DNA of 64,000 nucleotides from Variovorax sp. ZS18.2.2. Lineage in GTDB: Bacteria > Pseudomonadota > Gammaproteobacteria > Burkholderiales > Burkholderiaceae_C. The translations under genes and the position numbers were made by a program. Shown piece after piece: positions 36,836 through 44,838 of the stretch; positions within the stretch are counted from its first letter, which is position 1; the number at the start of each line of letters is the position of its first letter. The notes below the pieces were generated by a model. The model saw nothing but the letters and a program-made list of their open reading frames with translations, was not told the DNA's origin and did no database searches. Where the stretch lies: NCBI RefSeq assembly GCF_024701975.1, contig NZ_JANLNM010000003.1, positions 310,001-374,000 on the forward strand, written 5' to 3'.

Positions 36836-37147
36836 TCAAACCACCGCTGTTGGCCAGGCCTCCGCCTTCGACTTGGCAACTTCGATGTCCAACAAAGGGC
36901 GGCCGCCTGGATGCGGCCAGGCCGGATCAGCGAGCCGCGTGCATTTGCAATCCGCGCCCCACTCCTCGACGTTCACCTTGCCGCCCGTGGCGTGCTCCAG
37001 TGCGACCCGATTGGCCCAGTTGGGCCGTCTGCCGGCATAGCCGTGCTGCCATTGACGGATCTGGGCCTCGCTCTTCGCCTTGATCAGGACGCGCAACTCG
37101 GATACCGAGCGAGAGTCCGGGAGTTGCAGGTAATCGTTGAGGTTCAT
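36836..37147 (-). CDS. Cro/YdaS-like DNA-binding protein
   Basis: A 103-residue protein. The first 60 residues (MNLNDYLQLPDSRSVSELRV, IRQWQHGYAGRRPNWANRVALE) match the Cro-like YdaS fold: an N-terminal helix-turn-helix with a late conserved W/R pattern. The C-terminal 40 residues are unstructured. It is divergent from cI with three operators in the 76-bp gap between them, the standard cro place. Confidence 0.75.
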   Translation of the reverse strand: MNLNDYLQLPDSRSVSELRVLIKAKSEAQIRQWQHGYAGRRPNWANRVALEHATGGKVNVEEWGADCKCTRLADPAWPHPGGRPLLDIEVAKSKAEAWPTAVV

Positions 37148-37160
37148 AGGAAGCGAATCT

Positions 37161-37213
37161 ATAGCGTTTGCTATTCATCGTCAAATAGCAAATGCTTCTA
37201 TAGCAGGTGCTAC
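37161..37213. promoter_or_regulatory. Right operator cluster (three cI/Cro sites)
   Basis: Three related sites: ATAGCGTTTGCTAT (37161-37174, perfect palindrome), ATAGCAAATGCTTC (37185-37198) and ATAGCAGGTGCTAC (37200-37213). The consensus is ATAGC-N4-GCTAT. They fill the gap between the cro start (37147) and the cI start (37224), with spacing of 24 and 15 bp. The first overlaps the probable cro promoter, the last the cI leader. Confidence 0.8.
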
Positions 37214-37223
37214 TGTGCATAGC

Positions 37224-37892
37224 ATGGACATGGACGACCTCACGCTCTGGCGCCGCGAGCGCCTTCAAGCGCTCGCACAGAAGCTGGGCGGCAATGCCGC
37301 GCTGGGGCGCCGGCTCGGCTATAAGGACGGCGCGTTCGTAGGCCAGATGATCAAAGGCGTGCGGCCGATAACTGAAAAGACCATCGCGGCAGTGCACGAA
37401 ATGCATGAAGCGCGGGATTGGTTCAGTAAGTCTGTGAGCGGTGGCGAGGTGATGGAGCTCGACACACATCCAGATCTCGAACCCGTGCGCGTGGTGCGGC
37501 TTCGGTTGCAAGCTGGCGTCAACGGGTTCGCGGTCGAGCCCGATGAAACTGAAGCTGCACCGATCTTTTTCCGCTCTGACTGGCTCCGTCGACGCGGTCT
37601 CAAGTCATACAACTTGGTGGCCGTCAGGGTCAGCGGACAGAGCATGGAAACGACCCTGTTCCACGATGACGTTGTGGTGGCCAACACAGCGGACACGGAA
37701 CCGAAGGACGGCGAGGTTTATGCCGTGAACTTCGAGGGCGAGCCGGTCGTCAAGCGCTTGATTCGGGAGAGCGGAACCTGGTGGCTGTCTTCAGACAATC
37801 AGGATCAACGTCGCTACCCAAAGAAGGAATGCCGAGGCGACTCCTGCCTGATCGTTGGCCGGATCGTCCATAGGCAGAGTGAACGGATCTAG
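37224..37892 (+). CDS. CI-type repressor with S24 autoprotease domain
   Basis: A 222-residue lysogeny repressor. The N-terminal DNA-binding domain (residues about 5-65) has a helix-turn-helix in GGNAALGRRLGYKDGAFVGQ. The C-terminal LexA/S24 domain has the nucleophile Ser in VSGQSMETTL near residue 135 and the general-base Lys in EPVVKRLIRE near residue 178. RecA-stimulated self-cleavage would induce the phage upon DNA damage. The ATG at 37224 is preferred; the longer frame runs through the operators. Confidence 0.88.
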   Translation: MDMDDLTLWRRERLQALAQKLGGNAALGRRLGYKDGAFVGQMIKGVRPITEKTIAAVHEMHEARDWFSKSVSGGEVMELDTHPDLEPVRVVRLRLQAGVNGFAVEPDETEAAPIFFRSDWLRRRGLKSYNLVAVRVSGQSMETTLFHDDVVVANTADTEPKDGEVYAVNFEGEPVVKRLIRESGTWWLSSDNQDQRRYPKKECRGDSCLIVGRIVHRQSERI

Positions 37893-37954
37893 GGCCATCC
37901 CACCACATCGGGCCGTAGCAAACCTAGTCGCTCTCTGCCCCACCGAACAGAACA

Positions 37955-37993
37955 ATAGCTTTTGCTATTGCATGAAGATGTAGCTTTCGCTAC
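37955..37993. promoter_or_regulatory. Left operator cluster (two cI/Cro sites)
   Basis: ATAGCTTTTGCTAT (37955-37968, perfect palindrome) and GTAGCTTTCGCTAC (37980-37993, palindromic outer arms TAGC/GCTA). They match the operators on the other side of cI and lie 45 bp before the first gene of the plus-strand early operon, so they should control its promoter as OL does in lambda. Confidence 0.8.
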
Positions 37994-38038
37994 AGTTCAC
38001 TCCAGCGCCGCATGTCGCAGCGCCTCTTGGAGTGAACA

Positions 38039-38278
38039 ATGCCATTCGGAGCTACGAATCTTGTCAGCGTCCGCCGCAAGGCGAACGCGCCCGTCCCGAG
38101 GGCCTATCGGTGCTTTTACTCTCCGGTCGACCGGTACGGCTCACCGAGCAACACTGAAAACGGTGTTCTTCCCTTCATTGATCTGAAGGCGGTGGACGGC
38201 GAGGCCGCTGTGCGCAAGGCTCACAAGAAGACCGGCTGCGCAGTCGCTGCAGTAGAACGGTTGGAGCACGCATCGTGA
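38039..38278 (+). CDS. First early-operon protein, unknown
   Basis: A 79-residue protein (MPFGATNLVSVRRKANAPVP, then YRCFYSPVDRYGSP). A GGAGTGAAC ribosome-binding site lies just upstream. It begins the long plus-strand early operon driven from the OL-like region. No known domain; in lambda this position holds the antiterminator N, but there is no arginine-rich N-like motif of the usual kind. Confidence 0.65.
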   Translation: MPFGATNLVSVRRKANAPVPRAYRCFYSPVDRYGSPSNTENGVLPFIDLKAVDGEAAVRKAHKKTGCAVAAVERLEHAS

Positions 38279-38649
38279 GTGCGGCGACACAGCCGCTGAA
38301 CACGCTGCTCGACAGGTGCATCGACTTCCTCGAAGGCTTTGAGGACGATCCCGAGCAGTGCGTCGCACCGCTTATCCAGCAGCTGCGCCGGGCCAACTGC
38401 CCCGGCCTCTTGCACCTTCTGGTCCCTGACACCGGTGCGCCTTGGGTGTCTGCATACGGCGACTTCGCATGGACGCCACACGCTGGCACCCGCATATCGG
38501 CCTTCACATGGGAGCGTCACAGCAATTGGTCCCGCCCGGGCCTGTACGAGTGGTCGGCCAAGCGCTTTGATGAAAGTGGCCGCTCCTGGCACACCTCAGG
38601 CTTCAGCACGGTTGATGACTTCGGCAACCTAGTAGAGGTGCCCCAGTGA
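38275..38649 (+). CDS. Early phage protein, unknown
   Basis: A 124-residue protein from a GTG start that overlaps the previous stop as GTGA. It has an acidic helical N-terminus (LDRCIDFLEGFEDDPEQCV) and an aromatic middle (PWVSAYGDFAWTPHAGT). No domain is recognised. Confidence 0.6.
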   Translation: MSAATQPLNTLLDRCIDFLEGFEDDPEQCVAPLIQQLRRANCPGLLHLLVPDTGAPWVSAYGDFAWTPHAGTRISAFTWERHSNWSRPGLYEWSAKRFDESGRSWHTSGFSTVDDFGNLVEVPQ

Positions 38650-38780
38650 AGGCCTTCGCGATCGCGGTCGGCATCGTGGGCCTCGTGTTTCTGTATGGCG
38701 TGGTCGACGCCATCGACGAAGCCAACAGAGCCGACTGGGACACGCGCGTGGTCCAGCGCTCGCCCGGGTGCAAGCCATGA
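38646..38780 (+). CDS. Tiny membrane protein
   Basis: A 44-residue protein beginning at a GTG that overlaps the previous stop as GTGA. It has one membrane segment (KAFAIAVGIVGLVFLYGVVD) and a charged tail ending SPGCKP. The stop overlaps the next ATG (ATGA). Confidence 0.5.
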   Translation: MKAFAIAVGIVGLVFLYGVVDAIDEANRADWDTRVVQRSPGCKP

Positions 38781-38962
38781 GACGCCTCCTCGATCCGCTC
38801 CAGCTCGAGGAGCTCGTGGCACCTCGTGAAGAGCCGCGCTTCACACCGATGGAACGCCTTGTCGCCGTGGCGAAGGTCCTGCTCACCGCGTTCGTTGTCT
38901 CCACCTTCTCGCTGGTCGGCATTGCGCTCGCGCTCTCCGGCCTGCCGGGAGCCGCACCGTGA
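38777..38962 (+). CDS. Small single-pass membrane protein
   Basis: A 61-residue protein (MRRLLDPLQLEELVAPREEP) with one C-terminal membrane segment (VAKVLLTAFVVSTFSLVGIA). It is coupled to both neighbours by stop/start overlaps. Confidence 0.5.
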   Translation: MRRLLDPLQLEELVAPREEPRFTPMERLVAVAKVLLTAFVVSTFSLVGIALALSGLPGAAP

Positions 38963-39342
38963 TGGAAGACGCCGTGCACACGTCTGCACAAGCGGACGAG
39001 CCCGACATGTTCGGAGGCGTTGACCTAGCAAACGGGCCCGACATGCACGCGGTCATGCTCGTCTTTCAAGGCGAGCTGATCTCGGATGCCGAAGTCCGCA
39101 CCCAGCTGGTCGGGACGGACTCTCACCCTCGGCCCGTCCTTTGGGTCGAAGTCCGGCCGCTCAGCGGTGTCCATCGAACCGTCCACGCCAAGTGGATCTA
39201 CACCGAGGCCGCGCGCAAGCAGGCCGAGGGCATTGCCGCGACCTTGAAAAAGGGCGCGCGCGTCACCGTCACCACGCCGATCGACGACATGCGGACCATC
39301 TTCCCGCACGTCGCCAGCGTGGCCCTCCTCCCCTCCCATTGA
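38962..39342 (+). CDS. Early phage protein, unknown; start carries palindrome copy
   Basis: A 126-residue protein (MEDAVHTSAQADEPDMFG) with a beta-strand-rich middle (VLWVEVRPLSGVHRTVHAKW, ARVTVTTPIDDMRTIF), perhaps OB-like. The ATG at 38962 shares a base with the previous stop (TGATG). Its codons 4-9 coincide with the 16-bp palindrome at 38974-38989. Confidence 0.55.
   Translation: MEDAVHTSAQADEPDMFGGVDLANGPDMHAVMLVFQGELISDAEVRTQLVGTDSHPRPVLWVEVRPLSGVHRTVHAKWIYTEAARKQAEGIAATLKKGARVTVTTPIDDMRTIFPHVASVALLPSH
38974..38989. repeat. 16-bp palindrome, copy 4
   Basis: GTGCACACGTCTGCAC, identical to copy 3. It lies in the first codons of the early gene at 38962-39342 (VHTSAQ). Confidence 0.75.
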
Positions 39343-39351
39343 AAGGTCCGC

Positions 39352-39648
39352 ATGGCGATCGCCTTCATCCGCACCCCCTATGGCGCTCAACCGCCTCGGT
39401 CGTTCCCCGACCGCCACGTCATGAAGTCCGTGATCGTGTACGGCCCGCCGGCGTGCGGGAAGACACGGCACGCGGAGGAACTCCGCGCCGGCTTCAAGCT
39501 GGACAAGATCGTGGACGACTGGGACGGCCAGCATCGCGACAACATCGGTGTGCTGTACCTGACCAACACCGTGCCCGCCCGCTTCGTCGGTGGCCGCCGC
39601 GTCTTCTCTTTCAAGGAAGCCTTGGCCTACGTTCGGAAGGCCAAATGA
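39352..39648 (+). CDS. Small P-loop protein
   Basis: A 98-residue protein. A Walker A motif is clear (VYGPPACGKTRHAE near residues 29-42) but there is no room for a complete ATPase: only a short following strand (LYLTNTVPARF). It may be a truncated or minimal P-loop fold that regulates or recognises nucleotides. It directly precedes the nucleotide kinase gene, overlapping by 4 bp. Confidence 0.6.
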   Translation: MAIAFIRTPYGAQPPRSFPDRHVMKSVIVYGPPACGKTRHAEELRAGFKLDKIVDDWDGQHRDNIGVLYLTNTVPARFVGGRRVFSFKEALAYVRKAK

Positions 39649-40349
39649 TGGCGAACAAGAAGCACATCATCGCCTTGGCTGGCTACGCAGCCGTCGGCAA
39701 GGACACCATCGCGGATCTGCTGGTGGAGCACTTGGGATTCCGCAAGCTCGCCTTCGCTGACGCGCTGCGCGGCGAGGTCTCCAACGCCTTCGGTGTCGAG
39801 ATCTCCTATCTCGTTCATCCGAGCACGAAGAACAATCCGATGCCGGCGCTGGCAATGCGGCGCGCGCCGATCGGGTTCCTTGCTGCCGTTTCGCTTGCAC
39901 ACGATGTCGTCGCTCGCGATCGCACAGGACGCGTGACAGCGGAGTGGCTGGATCAACCCCGGTCACCTCGCCAGATCATGCAGTGGTGGGGCACGGAGTA
40001 CCGCCGTCGCGAGCACGACAAATATTGGTCGCGGCAATTGTTCCAGCGCGTGATCGACTGCATGCGTGACGGCGAAAGCCGCTTTGCGCTCACAGACCTG
40101 CGGTTCCAGAACGAGGCCGAGATAGTGCGCGCCTTGGGTGGACAGATCTGGCAAGTCAAGCGCCCCGGCATCGACGGCACCACGACCGCGGAAGGGACGC
40201 ATGCCAGCGCCACGGACGGCAGTTGCTTCGCACCCGATGCCGTGCTTTCGAACAGTCACGACATGCGCCACCTGCAGCAGCTGGTCCTCGGCGAGTTTCT
40301 CTCGCTCGAGGCCGGCATCGCAGGTACGACCGTATCGGTGCCCGAATGA
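39645..40349 (+). CDS. Deoxynucleoside monophosphate kinase-like protein
   Basis: A 234-residue P-loop kinase with Walker A in ALAGYAAVGKDTIADLL near residues 10-26 and the following FADALR motif typical of phage dNMP kinases. A second signature is QIMQWWGTEYRRR. These enzymes phosphorylate dNMPs, raising dNTP supply during replication. The ATG overlaps the previous stop (ATGATG); a start three bases on is equally good. Confidence 0.7.
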   Translation: MMANKKHIIALAGYAAVGKDTIADLLVEHLGFRKLAFADALRGEVSNAFGVEISYLVHPSTKNNPMPALAMRRAPIGFLAAVSLAHDVVARDRTGRVTAEWLDQPRSPRQIMQWWGTEYRRREHDKYWSRQLFQRVIDCMRDGESRFALTDLRFQNEAEIVRALGGQIWQVKRPGIDGTTTAEGTHASATDGSCFAPDAVLSNSHDMRHLQQLVLGEFLSLEAGIAGTTVSVPE

Positions 40350-40573
40350 ACGACCGCTACGCCACCACACGCATGCCGTACGCCCGCGCGAACGGTGCGC
40401 CGCCCGTCATGGCCGGCAGCTACACGTGCCCCGAGCTCGGCCGCACCTGCACCCGGCCAGGCGCCTACGACGCGATGGCGCTGCCCAGCCTCCAGAACGG
40501 CCGCCAGAGATTCCCCGCCGGCCCCTGCGCCGCCGACAACACCGAGCCGCCCGCGCTCACCAATGCGGCGTGA
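40346..40573 (+). CDS. Small early protein, unknown
   Basis: A 75-residue protein (MNDRYATTRMPYARANGAPP) with two cysteines in a CPELGRTC-like knot and an Ala/Pro-rich end. It is coupled to the kinase stop. No domain is recognised. Confidence 0.45.
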   Translation: MNDRYATTRMPYARANGAPPVMAGSYTCPELGRTCTRPGAYDAMALPSLQNGRQRFPAGPCAADNTEPPALTNAA

Positions 40574-40588
40574 GCCGCGGAGATCCTC

Positions 40589-42904
40589 ATGTCCCTCGAT
40601 TCACCCATCGACGAAGTCGAAGTTTCTGATGCTCAACTCGACGCCGGCGAGTTCATGCTGCTCGACGTCGACGTCATCGTCTCCAGCCTCACCAACCCGC
40701 GCACGATCTTCGACGACGCGAAGTTGGCAGAGCTCGCCGAGAGCATCAAGGCCAGCGGCGTCCACCAGCCGATCCTCGTGCGCCCCCTGCCCGCCGCGCG
40801 TCTCGACGAAACGAGCCGCAAGCTCGGCCGGACCCAGCGCGAGACGCACGAGCTCATTTCCGGCGAGCGCCGCTGGCGCGCATGCAAGCTGGCCGGCAAG
40901 GCCACGGTCCCGGCGCTGGTGCGGCGCATGACCGACGCACAAGTGCTCGAGGCGCAGATCGTCGAGAACCTGCAGCGCGCCGATCTCACCGAGCTCGAGG
41001 AGGCGGAGGGCTACCAGCGCCTGGTCGACCAGGTCAGCATTCCGAAGGAAGAGATCGGCAGCAAGATCGGCAAAAGCCGCGCGTACGTCTACGCGCGACT
41101 CAAGCTGCTGGACCTGAACACCGCCGGCCGCGAGGCGCTGCGAAGAGGCGAGATCGATCCGAGCAAGGCGCTGCTGATCGCCCGCATTCCCGACGAGAAG
41201 CTTCAGATCAAGGCTCTCGGCCAAGCCACCGGTAGTGACAACTACGGCCGCGCGCTCAGCGTCAAGGACCTGCAGGAATGGCTGCAGACCAATGTAATGC
41301 TGTCGCTCAAGCGCACAAGCTTCGACATCAAGGACGTGACGCTGCGCGACGGCGCCGGCGCGTGCCCCGAGTGCCCAAAGCGAACGGGCGCGAACCCGGA
41401 TCTGTTTGCCGATGTCGAGAGTGCAGATCTCTGCACGGACCCAACCTGCTACCACGACAAGCAACGAACGGCCGCGGACCGACGATTCGAAGAAGCCCAG
41501 CGCGAGGGCAAGAAGGTCATCGACCAGGTCCAGGCCGCAAAGCTGAGCAAGACAGATTCGAGGGAGTGGCTCAAGGGCTACTACATGCTGGATCTGTACC
41601 CCGACTACAACCTTGAGCTTGACGGCTCCTCGCTGCGCAAGGCCCTCGGCAAGCACTGCCCGGAGCCCGTGCTCGTGAAGCATCCGGAGTCGGGCGAAGT
41701 CTTCGAGGCACTGCCCATCGACAAGGTCAAACGCATCGTTCGCGAGCAGGGTCTGTCGCGATCGGCCAAACGCGAGAAGCGCAATGCTGCGGACTCTGAG
41801 AAAACCAAGCTCGTACAAGCGGTGAAGCCGATCGAGGAGCGCCAGGAGTACATCGAGCGCTGGCGAGCTGCTGCGCTGGCGCGTGCCGATGAAGCCCTGC
41901 AGCGCGATTCCGCTGTCGGCACGCCTGACCTGATTCGCGCATGGCTGATCGATGAGGAGGATGACAACTACGAGGCAAGAGAGGCGCTGCATACCATCCT
42001 TGGCGGCAATATCCACAAGCTGGACTCGGCGATCGCGGCGACGCCTGATCAGGAAGTGCCTCGCCTGCTGCTTCGCTACATGCTGCATCGTTCCGCCGAG
42101 CGCTACGGCGCATGGGCAGATGACAACGCAGCCCGCCAAGGCCCGCGCACTGCGTTGTTCGAGATCCTGTACATCGCAAACGTCGACGTCAGCGAGATCT
42201 GCGCCGAGACGAAGCGCGCAATCGAGAGCGAAGAACGAGCCGCCGATGCCGAAGCCCAAGAGGCGTCGGCTCCGGAAACCAAGCCGGTAAAAACGGCCAA
42301 GGCAAAAAAATCGACCGCCTCGCCTGCGGCGCAGAAGGTACGCGCGAGGAAGCCTTCGGCCGAAGAGGTGCAGATGCAGATCGCTGAGCAGCTGCAGGCA
42401 CTTGACCAGGCGCCTGACGGCGCAGGGCAAGGTGGAGCGGCTGAAGCCGCTCAGGGACAGGACCAGGCGCCTGACGGCGCAGACGAAGAGGAAGGCGCGG
42501 CACCTGCCGCGCTCGCGCCCACTTTCAGCCTTGGTCAACTGGTCAGGGTCAAGGCCGGCAGTAAGAGCGCCGGCGGGAAAGCGCTCAAGACCATCGGCAA
42601 GGTCGGCCGCGTGATCGGCCTCGGCGACGACGATCGCGTGCACCTGCGCCACGGGCCGCGCTCGCATGAACTGGTGATCGTCCTGCCCAACCAGCTGGAG
42701 CACTACACCGCGGATCCGGTGATCGGCAGCAAGGTTCGAATCCACCCGAAGAGCTTCTTGGAGTCGCGAAACAAGCTGATGTGGCGGGAGGGCGAGGTAG
42801 GCGCCTGCACCGACGAGGGCTGGCAGGTGACTCTCTCGGCCACGACGAAGGATGCGGAGCTCGTCGACACGTTCGCCACCAACGAGCTCGAGGTGCTGGC
42901 ATGA
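40589..42904 (+). CDS. Large ParB-like DNA-binding protein
   Basis: A 771-residue protein. The N-terminal ParB/Srx domain (about 25-110) has LTNPRTIFDDAKLAELAESIKASGVHQPILVRP and the box ELISGERRWRACKLAG, followed by IVENLQRADLTELEEAEGYQ and a helix-turn-helix (EIGSKIGKSRAYVYARL). These are ParB/Spo0J hallmarks. A Cys-rich zinc-like part (CPECPKR, CTDPTCYH) lies near residues 265-300. The middle is charged and helical, then a linker with a repeated DQAPDGA segment, and a C-terminal KOW-like domain (LVRVKAGSKSAGGKAL). Unlike true plasmid systems, no ParA is present. It probably acts as a phage regulator or nuclease. Confidence 0.75.
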   Translation: MSLDSPIDEVEVSDAQLDAGEFMLLDVDVIVSSLTNPRTIFDDAKLAELAESIKASGVHQPILVRPLPAARLDETSRKLGRTQRETHELISGERRWRACKLAGKATVPALVRRMTDAQVLEAQIVENLQRADLTELEEAEGYQRLVDQVSIPKEEIGSKIGKSRAYVYARLKLLDLNTAGREALRRGEIDPSKALLIARIPDEKLQIKALGQATGSDNYGRALSVKDLQEWLQTNVMLSLKRTSFDIKDVTLRDGAGACPECPKRTGANPDLFADVESADLCTDPTCYHDKQRTAADRRFEEAQREGKKVIDQVQAAKLSKTDSREWLKGYYMLDLYPDYNLELDGSSLRKALGKHCPEPVLVKHPESGEVFEALPIDKVKRIVREQGLSRSAKREKRNAADSEKTKLVQAVKPIEERQEYIERWRAAALARADEALQRDSAVGTPDLIRAWLIDEEDDNYEAREALHTILGGNIHKLDSAIAATPDQEVPRLLLRYMLHRSAERYGAWADDNAARQGPRTALFEILYIANVDVSEICAETKRAIESEERAADAEAQEASAPETKPVKTAKAKKSTASPAAQKVRARKPSAEEVQMQIAEQLQALDQAPDGAGQGGAAEAAQGQDQAPDGADEEEGAAPAALAPTFSLGQLVRVKAGSKSAGGKALKTIGKVGRVIGLGDDDRVHLRHGPRSHELVIVLPNQLEHYTADPVIGSKVRIHPKSFLESRNKLMWREGEVGACTDEGWQVTLSATTKDAELVDTFATNELEVLA
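42407..42482 (+). repeat. 22-bp direct repeat in the ParB-like gene linker
   Basis: The segment GACCAGGCGCCTGACGGCGC plus AG occurs at about 42407-42428 and again at about 42461-42482. It encodes DQAPDGA twice in a Gln/Ala/Gly-rich linker, a likely slippage-prone spacer. Confidence 0.7.
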
Positions 42905-43935
42905 AGCCCACCCATCACCCTTCGAACACCCGCACCCTCGGCGCGCCTGTAGGCTGGGATCACACCGGTATTCCGGTCGATGATCTCGGCATCACCGACC
43001 AGGTAATGGATGGTGTGCCATGCGTCTGGTCGTTCTGGGAACCCGATGCTGTCGAGCTCGCGGCGATCGCGGCCGGCAGTAAGGTGGTTCTGTCGATCGT
43101 GGGTCGGACGATGCCGCCGGCGCTGCTGCTGGTCGAGGCGCAACAAGTCCAGTGCGCCCCGCATGCCAGCGCGCCCCCACAAACCCAAGCGGTGCTCGAC
43201 GTGCTCGCAGAGCGAGAGCGTCAGAAAAGCCAAGAGGGCTGGACGACGGAGCACGACGACGGGCACGTCAATGATGAGATCGCCGCCCTCGCATGCTTCT
43301 ACGCAATGCCACCAGGTGCACGCGACTGGCCAGCGACGGAGACGGGATACGGCGACACCTTCGGCACGGCAATCGTCCCGGAAGGCTGGGCTCCCAAAGA
43401 AGGTGATCGCCGGCAGGAGCTCGTGAAAGCTGGCGCACTGATCCTCGCCGAGATCGAGCGCCTCGATCGCGAACTCGAGAGTGGCTCGCCAGGTGAGGCA
43501 AGCTGCGTCACCTGCGGCTGCACTGACAGCCATGCATGCGTCGGCAGTTGCAGCTGGCTCTGGGTCGATCGCAACAAGCGCAAAGGCCTATGCAGCAGCT
43601 GTGCGCCGGAGATCTCGGCTGAAGAAGTGCACCGCGACAAGCTCGGCCAGTGGTGGCACTCGGTTCTCGATGACTTGCCTGCAGATACTTCGTATGTCCC
43701 GCTGCTCGACGCGGCCGGACTAGATCACATCGTCGTGACGCGCGACGAGGCTCCGCAAGCTGTCCAGGATCGTCTCGAGGCGCAATGGGATGGTGACTTC
43801 AGTTTCTGGGAGCTGCAGCCGCCCACCGGCAATGGCTGGTTTCTGCTCGGCGCCTACGACACAGAGGACGGCCCGGTGCAATGCTGGGTGCGTCCCGCCG
43901 GTACAGGGACCGCAGCGGAAGGCGGGCCGACGTGA
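42901..43935 (+). CDS. Phage protein with MazG-like helix and zinc motif
   Basis: A 344-residue protein in at least two parts. The centre has the pattern LAERERQKSQEGWTTEHDDGHVNDEIAAL and GWAPKEGDRRQELVKAGALILAEIERLDR, seen in phage proteins related to nucleotide pyrophosphohydrolases. The next part has CVTCGCTDSHACVGSCSWL, a cysteine-rich metal-binding motif. The C-terminal part is unknown. It is coupled to the ParB-like gene by ATGA. Confidence 0.6.
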   Translation: MKPTHHPSNTRTLGAPVGWDHTGIPVDDLGITDQVMDGVPCVWSFWEPDAVELAAIAAGSKVVLSIVGRTMPPALLLVEAQQVQCAPHASAPPQTQAVLDVLAERERQKSQEGWTTEHDDGHVNDEIAALACFYAMPPGARDWPATETGYGDTFGTAIVPEGWAPKEGDRRQELVKAGALILAEIERLDRELESGSPGEASCVTCGCTDSHACVGSCSWLWVDRNKRKGLCSSCAPEISAEEVHRDKLGQWWHSVLDDLPADTSYVPLLDAAGLDHIVVTRDEAPQAVQDRLEAQWDGDFSFWELQPPTGNGWFLLGAYDTEDGPVQCWVRPAGTGTAAEGGPT

Positions 43936-44363
43936 CGCGCACGTCTGTCCTCCTGACGCCCTCGGAGCTTGAGACTTCGATGCGGCCGCTGCGGGTGGCC
44001 GCTAAGGCGCTGCGTGTAGGCGTCGCGACTGAGGTTCAATGGGACCAGGTCCGCAGTTCAGTCCAGGCCGCCCAGGTCCTCGAGAAACGGGTCATGCCCC
44101 TCGGCGTGTCCGAACACCTTCACAGCGCCCAGATCGCGCTGCAGGCGATCGCACAGCGTGCCATGGCCACGGGCGCCTGGCGTGCCGCCGAACTCTACCT
44201 GCAGGAGATCGACCACATCATGACTGCGGTGGATCTGCACGAGTGGCAGCTGCTACAGCTCAGCGCGGCCGAGGCCCAACGCTACGTGCCCAAGCCGCCG
44301 ATCATTCAAGCGATGTGCCTACCCGCCGGCCACGTCGACCAGTTGCAGGGAGTTCTGGCATGA
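43932..44363 (+). CDS. Small phage protein, unknown
   Basis: A 143-residue protein from a GTG that overlaps the previous stop (GTGA). The helical middle (SVQAAQVLEKRVMPLG, RAAELYLQEIDHIMTAVDLHEW) suggests a small all-alpha protein. No domain is recognised. Confidence 0.6.
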   Translation: MTRTSVLLTPSELETSMRPLRVAAKALRVGVATEVQWDQVRSSVQAAQVLEKRVMPLGVSEHLHSAQIALQAIAQRAMATGAWRAAELYLQEIDHIMTAVDLHEWQLLQLSAAEAQRYVPKPPIIQAMCLPAGHVDQLQGVLA

Positions 44364-44611
44364 GCACCGCTTCCCCTGTGACTCACCCACGCCTGCGCGA
44401 GACGGTCGATGGCGTCGAGAAGCTGTGCACGAAGTGCGATGAATGGTGGCCGGCCGATCGCGAGTTCTTCTTCGGCGATCCCGAAGGCGTCCACCGCCTC
44501 TTCTACTGCTGCAAGGCCTGCTACCGCGAACAGCTCAATCCGCGCCGGCTCGACAAGTCCGCAGATCCGCAGCGCCGCGCCTTTCCCACTCTCTTCGGAG
44601 CTCGCGCATGA
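44360..44611 (+). CDS. Small zinc-finger protein
   Basis: An 83-residue protein with CTKC near residues 23-26 and CCKAC near residues 51-55 (plus an Arg-rich tail). The C-x2-C ... C-x2-C pattern suggests a single treble-clef zinc site, as in many small phage proteins. It is coupled at both ends by 4-bp overlaps. Confidence 0.6.
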   Translation: MSTASPVTHPRLRETVDGVEKLCTKCDEWWPADREFFFGDPEGVHRLFYCCKACYREQLNPRRLDKSADPQRRAFPTLFGARA

Positions 44612-44838
44612 CGCACACGTGCCATGCCGACGGCTGCGACAAGGCCGTGCCCCCGAAGTACCTGATGTGCGGTAAGCACTGGGCCATGGTGCCTCTGACG
44701 CAGCAGCGCGAGATCTGGCGCCACTACCGTCCTGGCCAGGAGGTCGACAAGCGGCCGTCGGCCGATTACCTGCGCGTGATGAAAGTTGCGATCGACCAGG
44801 TCGCACGTGCCGAAGGGCAACAAGGAAGTTTGCTATGA
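44608..44838 (+). CDS. Small cysteine/histidine phage protein
   Basis: A 76-residue protein (MTHTCHADGCDKAVPPKYLM, then CGKHWAMVP). The CHADGC and CGKH pattern suggests zinc binding. The rest is helical (REIWRHYRPGQEVDKRP). It precedes the excisionase with a 4-bp overlap. Confidence 0.6.
   Translation: MTHTCHADGCDKAVPPKYLMCGKHWAMVPLTQQREIWRHYRPGQEVDKRPSADYLRVMKVAIDQVARAEGQQGSLL

Noticed and set aside
36048..37222. Several plus-strand frames opposite the replication and cro genes
   Set aside because: They cross gene borders and operators and show no coding character.
43936..43950. Possible fifth copy of the 16-bp palindrome (CGCACGTCTGTCC)
   Set aside because: Only about 11 of 16 positions match, within chance for a GC-rich region.
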